Shown piece by piece: positions 57,910 through 64,000 of a stretch of DNA of 64,000 nt. Source of the DNA: Pseudisothecium myosuroides. Taxonomy: Eukaryota; Streptophyta; Bryopsida; Hypnales; Lembophyllaceae. Both the position numbers and the translations under genes were made by a program. The stretch lies in assembly GCA_951799445.1 (NCBI GenBank), contig OX637288.1:4528501-4592500 (forward strand), written 5' to 3'. Under the pieces are notes generated by a model. The model worked only from the letters and a program-made list of their open reading frames with translations, was not told the DNA's origin and did no database searches. Every line of letters starts with the position of its first letter. Within the stretch, counting starts at the first letter, position 1.

Positions 57910-58587
57910 ATCCCCTCAAGATTCAAAATTATGGAATGGACTTTTAGGATTTTTGATAGGTTCATATAATAAATGTCAAATTTATTGTGATTACTTTTTA
58001 AAAAAAATTGAAGGTAAGGGAATGTTCTAGTAAACAATAGGTATCATTTTTTTTCTTTTTATTTGAAATTTTCAAAATTGAGTTCAAAAAACAGTTCTAT
58101 ATGTTTTTTCAACCTTCATTGCCGACAAAGTAAAACTCCTCGTAACTTATACCTCATTATTTGGAATTGAATGGTTCAAATGTTTTGAGTACATTGGAAT
58201 TTATAATTCTCAATTTAATGTTGAAAGACAAAACTGCACCTTTAGGAAGGGCTAGAAAAATCTATTTTTTGAAGTTTAGGCACATTGAACTTGAAATTGG
58301 TGGAGATTTTCACTATAAAATTTTGGAAATATGTACTTGAACAAGTTAACTAAAGAATCTTATGGTTGGATTTATTTGAAATTAAAAAAGATGAAGATTT
58401 TAGCCTTGCTTTGGATAAGAGTATTTTGAAGCAATTTTGATTCTCAAAACACCACAATAGTTTATGAGTTAAGGTTGCACAGTCATAATACCAAAAAATT
58501 GATACCTGTATCGAAAATTTGGCTTTTTGTTTAGTTTTTAGTAAACTCCAAGAAGCTCAAAAAGGACCTTGCACACTTAGGGGTTAC
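57910..58587 (+). mobile_element. TTAA-type element, family 3 (worn)
   Basis: The right end AAAGGACCTTGCACACTTAGGGG is followed by TTAC. The body matches 49620-50524 closely, for example TTTAGGCACATTGAACTTG and TGTACTTGAACAAGTTAAC. The left end, near CCCCTCAAG at 57912, is uncertain. Confidence 0.45.
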
Positions 58588-58799
58588 AAGTTAAGATTCC
58601 AATGAATATCACCCTATCACATTGGATGACTCGGAACTTTGGAAAACATTTGCAAAACCGACCAAAAATGAAAAAACACGCTGTTCGGATTTGTTCAAGA
58701 ACATCTGAAAGATGTAGGAGTTCTTTTAATTCTAGAAATTTACTCCAATAATATCTACGGAATTCATTCATTGACAACACTAATGCTCTTAGCATACAT

Positions 58800-59055
58800 C
58801 GGTCCATAGTCCATACAACACATTTAGGGTGTCCTTGATGCCTCTCCAAAATCACCTCCAAACTGCCATTTCTGAAATGAAATTGTATTTTTTCTTTGAA
58901 TCATTTTTGAAAAATCTAATCTTAGGATATTTTTCACTACTTTCAAATTTGTGTATCCTCCAATTTCTAGTGACTTTGATTGTATGGATATTTAGATTTC
59001 TTCAATGGAAGTTCAATTTTTTTTTAAAAAGAAGTTTTTTTCCCAGGGCAAAATG
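58800..59055 (+). repeat. Fragment of the TTAA-element superfamily
   Basis: CAAACTGCCATTTCTGAAAT, AATCTTAGGATATTTTTC and TGTATGGATATTTAGATTTC follow the same order as in complete copies. No termini. Confidence 0.3.
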
Positions 59056-59565
59056 ACTTTGGGTGCCTATATCTCAACTTTTCATAAAAGAAGGGTGTGC
59101 CATTTTTGGCCAAATGCAATTAAGTATAGTTAAGAACATGCATGCCAATTTTTATAAAGATTGGAGCAATGAAAGATTGATTTTGAGGCTTGCAATCAAG
59201 TGAATTATATTGAGAAAACAAAAATTTCACTTGACTATGCCCATTCATTGTATAATCCAACCAATTGGCCCCTTTTCCACTTGCATACCCATGGAATTTT
59301 TTCTTGAGATGGCCTTGGATTGGCTAGGTTTCTCTCCCACAATAATTTGTGGTGAGCATTTTTGACAAAGTTTGAATTTGAAAAAATTACCTATGATGGA
59401 TTTTCTGTCCCAATCAAAAGTTTTTTTGGCCTATGGAATGAAAAATTGACAAACTACATGAGGAAAATATATAAATTCAAAAAAATAAAATTGGAGGGAT
59501 TTAGACATCCCCTAAAGTTGGGCAGTGACTATAAAATGGTCCATTGGGCATTAAAAGCTTAAAGT

Positions 59566-59602
59566 CCCACATCAACGACATTCTTGTGGTGGATAAAAAA
59601 AA
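59566..59602 (+). promoter_or_regulatory. USE-like box with T/A-rich box downstream
   Basis: AGTCCCACATCAACG resembles the upstream sequence element RTCCCACATCG of plant snRNA genes, and GATAAAAAAAAGGG follows about 20 bases later. The downstream sequence is not a U6, U3 or other snRNA that I recognise. The same TCCCACATC word is also common in plant transposable-element termini. Low confidence. Confidence 0.2.
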
Positions 59603-60429
59603 GGGATTCAATGAATATGTTCAGTGATACCGCAATTTTGTAGGGTTGCTAAATTTTTGGCATGCCGCAACAGTTTTACACTTTGCGGGTTTGTTTTGAA
59701 GAAGTTTTATTTTGCAGCTCAATTTTGAAGGAGTTTTGTTTTGCGGCATGGTTGTGTTTTTGCATGGTAATTTATTGTTTGACTAGAGGGATGAAGGCTA
59801 CTAGGAGCAAGGAGAAGATATTGCCTAGGACAACACACATGAGAAAGAATCATTTTTTGAGCCACTTTGTGCAAGAGATGAAGCTTGGTTGTATAAAGAA
59901 GTCATCAATGACAACATTATTGTTACATTGGATGAGTTAGGATCAGTGGACGTCCCGGACAGGCGGACATATCGGATAGTCCGGTCAAACTGGATGGACA
60001 ATGTGATTACCTTGAAGTAGTCACATCGATCACTAGATATTTCAGACGAGCATACGAATTGAATGGGTTGGACATACAATTTGTCCAATGTCACTATTAT
60101 GCATGATAAGGATTCAAGCGCAAATCCGTGAGGTTGGCATGTGCTCTGTTGTTAGTGTGCGTCTTATAGGACCATAGCTTATGGGGTTAGGCTCACATTA
60201 CAGACTCCATTTAGCTGAGACTTATTTTGTGGAAGTAAACCTTGAGGAGTCCAAATTGATGGTTTTGTAGGAGAATTTGAGGAAGTAGAAGTTTCTTTGC
60301 AATGCAAAAGGAGCATCCATTTCACAATTAGAAGCACAAGTCTTTACCCTCACTACTTAAGTTGACGTTTGACTCCTAGAGTTGCAGTTTTGGAAAAGGA
60401 GAAGGCTAACTAAGTTTACTCTTTCAAAG

Positions 60430-61715
60430 ATGAGGACAAATTCTCTATCATAGGAATGCAAATGCGCCTTAGATCGTTTGTAGATCATACAGTTTCAGTT
60501 TCAACCGTCAGCGAGAGAGCTTGATTGATAGCCATGAATACCACGACTGGATGCCCTATACCGACTTTGATTTGGCGGCCACTAGTTAGGAATTGTGGAA
60601 GCTACTTCATTCTTCCACAATGGACATTTCATGATTTTGTTTGATGTGGAGGTGGCATTGGACATGGCTTTTCTCTCAGTTCTTTGATCTTTTAGATCAG
60701 TTTCAAGTACCATCAGCCGCAAGCATGCACACACTACAAAACTTGTTTTAGTGGCCATTGCCTTCAGCAATCTTCTTTATAAGGAAGAAGACAACATAGC
60801 TAAAATTTTCAAGACTCTCTTCCAATGAAGGATAAGGTTGAATACATTTATATTTTTAAAAATGAGGACAAATTTTCTACCGTATAAATGAAAATGTGCA
60901 TTAAATCATTTGTGGATCACGTAGATTTAGTAGTCTACATGAAAGCTAGATTGGTAGGCATGAATGCTAAGATTGACTTGCTCTACACTGACTTGGATTT
61001 GGCAAACTGATTGCGAGGTGTAGAGGCTATTTTTTTCTCCAAAGAGGACATTTTGAGACTTTGTTTGATGTGGTGGTAGCATTGGATACATTTTTCTCGC
61101 TTCTTTGATCCTTCAAATCTATTTTGACTACCATAAGCCGCAAGCACATTCATACTATAAAGCCTCTTTTGGTAGCCTCTACTTTAGACAATTGGCTCTA
61201 TCCAGCGGACTACCAATTTGTCAAGCTAGACGACCAATCCGTCGAGATGGACGGCCAATCCATTGAGATGGTATGTCCCCCAAAACTGTCAAGCCGCCGG
61301 TCAAACAATCTTATCTATCCAGGTCACAACTATTTTCATCGAGATTATTCATCATGGTAATTCAATTACCGTCCTGACAATAAATATTCTGTTTTGATGG
61401 ACATTGGGGTTGAAGGCTGACATTATTGATAGACATACTAACATTACAATGTGACATGGACAACCCTAGTTCCAGTAGTCTACAATCTATATGAGAGCTT
61501 GATTGATAGGAATGAACGCCAAGATTAGCTTGCCATATACCGACTTGGATTTAGCGAACTGGTTGCAAGGTGCAGAGGCTTTTTTTATTCCAAGGCGGAC
61601 ATTCTATAACTTTATTTGACGTAGAGATGGCATTGGATACAACTCTTCTTTTAGTTCTTTAATCTTTCTTATTTGTTTTGAGTGTTATAAGTCACAAGCA
61701 CACTTAGGGCAAATG
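60430..61715 (+). repeat. Degenerate triplicated block
   Basis: Three diverged copies at about 60430-60760, 60865-61165 and 61475-61715 share a GATGAGGACAAATT start (first two), GCTTGATTGATAG-ATGAA, CGACTTGGATTTGGCG, a TGCAGAGGCT region, GACATTTT-GACTTTGTTTGAT and GGTGGCATTGGA, then TTCTTTGATC. A remnant protein frame (DLDLAN...) can be traced but every copy has stops. Two tandem 21-base units (CCAATCC-GAGATGGAC) lie at 61231-61270. Origin unknown; a worn retrotransposon is possible. Confidence 0.5.
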
Positions 61716-62071
61716 CATAGTTGAGTGGCTCAAATTTTTGTTACAATCAATACTTTTCTTGACCTTTGAGGTTCAAGATTAAGCCATCATCCTTGAATGT
61801 TCATAGTATAAAAGACCCCTTCAATGCTACAATTGTACATGGTCAATATAAAGGTACCTCAAATAAAATTATTTGAAAGTTTAGCCAATTCAATCCGTGA
61901 AACCCAATTTTCACACTAGAACTTCAAGTTTTTCACCCTTCTAGTCCAACTAAACAAATGCAATACATGAATTCTACTTTTTCCTTCACTTTTTTTACCT
62001 TTTTTTCTCCACAATGCTTTATTGTATTTGAAAATGATTTTTGACTATTAAATTTCAATATTCTAAAAATT

Positions 62072-62271
62072 AAATTTAGTGTTACCACTCTAATTGATTT
62101 GAAAATTCTATAAGTTTTTACTCTTGATGAAGATTTTACAAAGAGAATAGATATCAATACTACTCAAAGAAGGAATCTCTGTAGTGTAAACATCGTTGGC
62201 AAAAATCTTCATCAAGAGTAAAAACTTACAGCATAATTTTCAAATCAAGTAGTGTGGTTAACACTAAATTT
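62072..62271. repeat. Inverted repeat upstream of the methyltransferase gene
   Basis: Arms of about 67 bp (62072-62138 and 62201-62271) mirror each other: AAATTTAGTGTTACCAC, TTGATTTGAAAATT and AGTTTTTACTCTTGATGAAG. The loop is about 60 bp. It lies 125 bases before the start codon and is possibly a MITE in the promoter. Confidence 0.65.
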
Positions 62272-62343
62272 CATTATTAAATTTTCCAAGAATAAATCAG
62301 TGATTGGAATCTGGCAAATTCAGAAGAAGAACCTGGTTTTGAG

Positions 62344-62367
62344 TTTTAGGGTTTTAGGGTTTTAGGG
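62344..62367 (+). promoter_or_regulatory. Triple telo-box
   Basis: TTTTAGGG occurs three times in a row, equal to AAACCCTA (telo-box) on the other strand. Telo-boxes are common near the start sites of plant genes for translation machinery. It lies 30-50 bases before the start codon of the methyltransferase gene. Confidence 0.55.
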
Positions 62368-62395
62368 CTTTCAGCGCATTACGAAACAGGTTGCA

Positions 62396-63631
62396 ATGAA
62401 AGCATTTGAGGATCGAGCGATGGCGGTGGAGAGCGTGAGAAGGGGCGACGGCCAGGCTCAACAACCAGCGTCGTCAGGGCGCCAGGATCCTCCGGTCGAC
62501 AAATTGCTTTACCTTCGTCCGTCCTACTGGTAATTTACGCCTTCTCAATCACCCATGGAATCAAGGACTTTGCTTCTGCCAGGCTGATGAGGTTTGCTTT
62601 GAATTTTGTTAGTGATGAAGTTCCTTTCATTTGTGTAAGAAAAAAAAAAGAGGCTTTGCTTCCTGGGGGTGCATCGGTGGCACGCATTCACATCTCGAAT
62701 TCGACATCATCCGTTTCGGTAGCGCTCGCATTTTCCTCTGAAATTAATGATTGGATGAGGTCTTTCTTCCCCCTCACTTGGACTCCGTGACAAATGCCAG
62801 GGATGAGCGCTTTGTAGAGGAGCAGCATTACGAGTGGTTCAAAGACTACTCGCATTTTCGTCATCTGATATTGAAGCATATTAAACTTACTGACAAGGTA
62901 TTGACGTCAATCTCTCTCTCTCTCTCGACATTATGTGAAAAACGTTTGAAAGAGTTGAGATGCTGAGATATAGGGGTTTGACCACAGGTGCTAGAGGTTG
63001 GAGCGGGATCCTCCAGGTTGAGCGAAGACATGTACAGAGACGGCATTCGACACATTATGTGCACTGACTTGTCAAAGGTCGCCGTGGAGCGCATGCGGGA
63101 GCGGTTTATTGATTTGCCAGGTCTTCCAACTATTCCTCATTCTGGTGCTGAATTTCCCCCCTGTGAAGGAGTACAATCTATATTATTGCTTGGAAACAAT
63201 GAACATGTGACAAGTCATTAACCTTCATATTACGACACTTCAGAGTATGACGATATTATCAGATCCTAAAAACCAAAGCTCAATGAGATTCCTAAACCCC
63301 TAGGAGACATATTTCTTATATATTTTACGAGACCCTAATTGCAGAGCATGGTGACCGTCCCGTCCTTATTTGCTATGCTCCATAGGGTTTGTGATTTACG
63401 AGGACCATTGAAAAGCATACTGAAGCTGGGATTGGGGTCCCCATGTGCGAGGTTTCTTCCTCCGGGTTCTCGGACTACAGACTATCCGTCTGCAAATTAG
63501 TCCTGTTTCTGATGAACTGGCCTAATACACCAATTGTGATCGTGTCAGGTATGGTTGCTGCCGAAGCAGACATGCTCAACTTGCCATTCGACAACGAGAG
63601 CTTCGACGTTGTGATCGAAAAAGGTGCCATG
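62396..63631 (+). CDS. METTL13/EEF1AKMT4-type methyltransferase (5' part)
   Basis: Four exons can be joined: 62396-62529, 62801-62897, 62988-63120 and 63549-63631. The introns are 271, 90 and 428 bases, all GT-AG, and the frame is kept throughout (149 residues so far). The last donor (ATG/GTCAGT) shows that the gene continues beyond the window. Residues 43-63 (PSYWDERF ... EWFKDYSHF) are the family's N-terminal signature. VLEVGAGSSRLSEDMY (78-93) is SAM motif I, D104 the acidic ribose contact, and DMLNLPFDNESFDVVIEKGAM (129-149) the family's core motif. Relatives are class I SAM-dependent methyltransferases; the human members modify lysines or the N terminus of elongation factor eEF1A. By inference this is a cytosolic protein methyltransferase. 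The ATG at 62420 (GCGATGGC) is a good alternative start. A CT run lies in intron 2. Confidence 0.85.
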
Positions 63632-63633
63632 GT

Positions 63634-64000
63634 CAGTTCCATTCGCACATGTTCCCAGGCTCTCCCCCACTTCCCAGCCGATTGTGTTTTTTTGACAACG
63701 ATCTATTGCATTTCAGGACTACTGTCAAGCCTCCGTAATGTTTACTGTGTTGTAAGTTAAATCAATTATATTAGCTACCTTTTTGCTACTCTCACAAATA
63801 GTACAAAGGAAATAATACAAAGTATTCATCGTTAAACTTTGTGTTAGGTGTTTATGGATAATAGTTAAACTATCAACTTTTGGGTATAATAGAAAGAAAA
63901 CTGGACATTATTGATGATAGAAGGGATGAATTGCCTGTTGTGGATGTTTAGGGTTTAGGATTTAATTAACAGTGACAATTTTATCAACAAATTATATGCT
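63634..64000. other. Intron continuing past the window edge
   Basis: It follows the last visible donor of the methyltransferase gene. The next exon should begin with codons for DVLF or similar; none is visible, so this is probably intron. A TTCAG/GACTAC at 63714-63717 resembles an acceptor, but its reading does not match the family. Confidence 0.5.

Noticed and set aside
63718..63760. A possible fifth exon of the methyltransferase gene after TTTCAG at 63717.
   Set aside because: The reading after the acceptor does not match the family's expected continuation after EKGAM.

Overview
The window looks like nuclear DNA of a land plant. The supported genes have plant-type products: a DUF688-like protein with a PFDWE-x-APG motif and a gibberellin-oxidase-like 2-oxoglutarate dioxygenase. 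Introns are short GT-AG, and a telo-box stretch lies upstream of one gene. MITEs, a SINE-like copy and a truncated retroposon are scattered between genes. I cannot name the species. GC-richer genes in very AT-rich, repeat-filled DNA with short introns fit a non-seed plant (bryophyte or lycophyte), but that is only a weak inference.

Layout. 1-6.96 kb is a pile of transposon-derived elements: TTAA-flanked elements of about 0.93 kb, one nested in another, a SINE-like copy, and a row of three terminal-inverted-repeat (TIR) elements. 7.0-8.8 kb holds a gene for a small six-span membrane protein (8130-8774, +). 10.6-12.8 kb holds the DUF688-like gene (-). 15-41 kb is gene-poor and dominated by the TTAA-flanked elements, other MITEs, a 1.09 kb near-perfect palindrome (37789-38880) and decayed sequence. 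41.97-43.2 kb holds the two-exon dioxygenase gene (-). 45-62 kb is again repeats: TIR elements, a 5'-truncated retroposon with a 16-bp target duplication, more TTAA elements, and a degenerate triplicated block. 62.4 kb to the right edge holds the first four exons of a METTL13/EEF1AKMT4-type methyltransferase gene (+), which runs out of the window.

The four genes do not form a pathway. They are separate islands in repeat DNA. No tRNA, rRNA or CRISPR was recognised, and no intact transposase or reverse transcriptase gene is visible, so the mobile elements here appear to be non-autonomous or dead.

The most striking content is a superfamily of non-coding elements that begin TTAACCCCTAAAGG and end CCTTTAGGGGTTAA. 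At least 12 recognisable copies, and several decayed ones, fall into three or more diverged families that keep the same length and the same order of internal blocks. One nested pair shows that a TTAA belonged to the target before insertion. TTAA target duplication is the signature of piggyBac, a group that is not a usual part of land-plant genomes.
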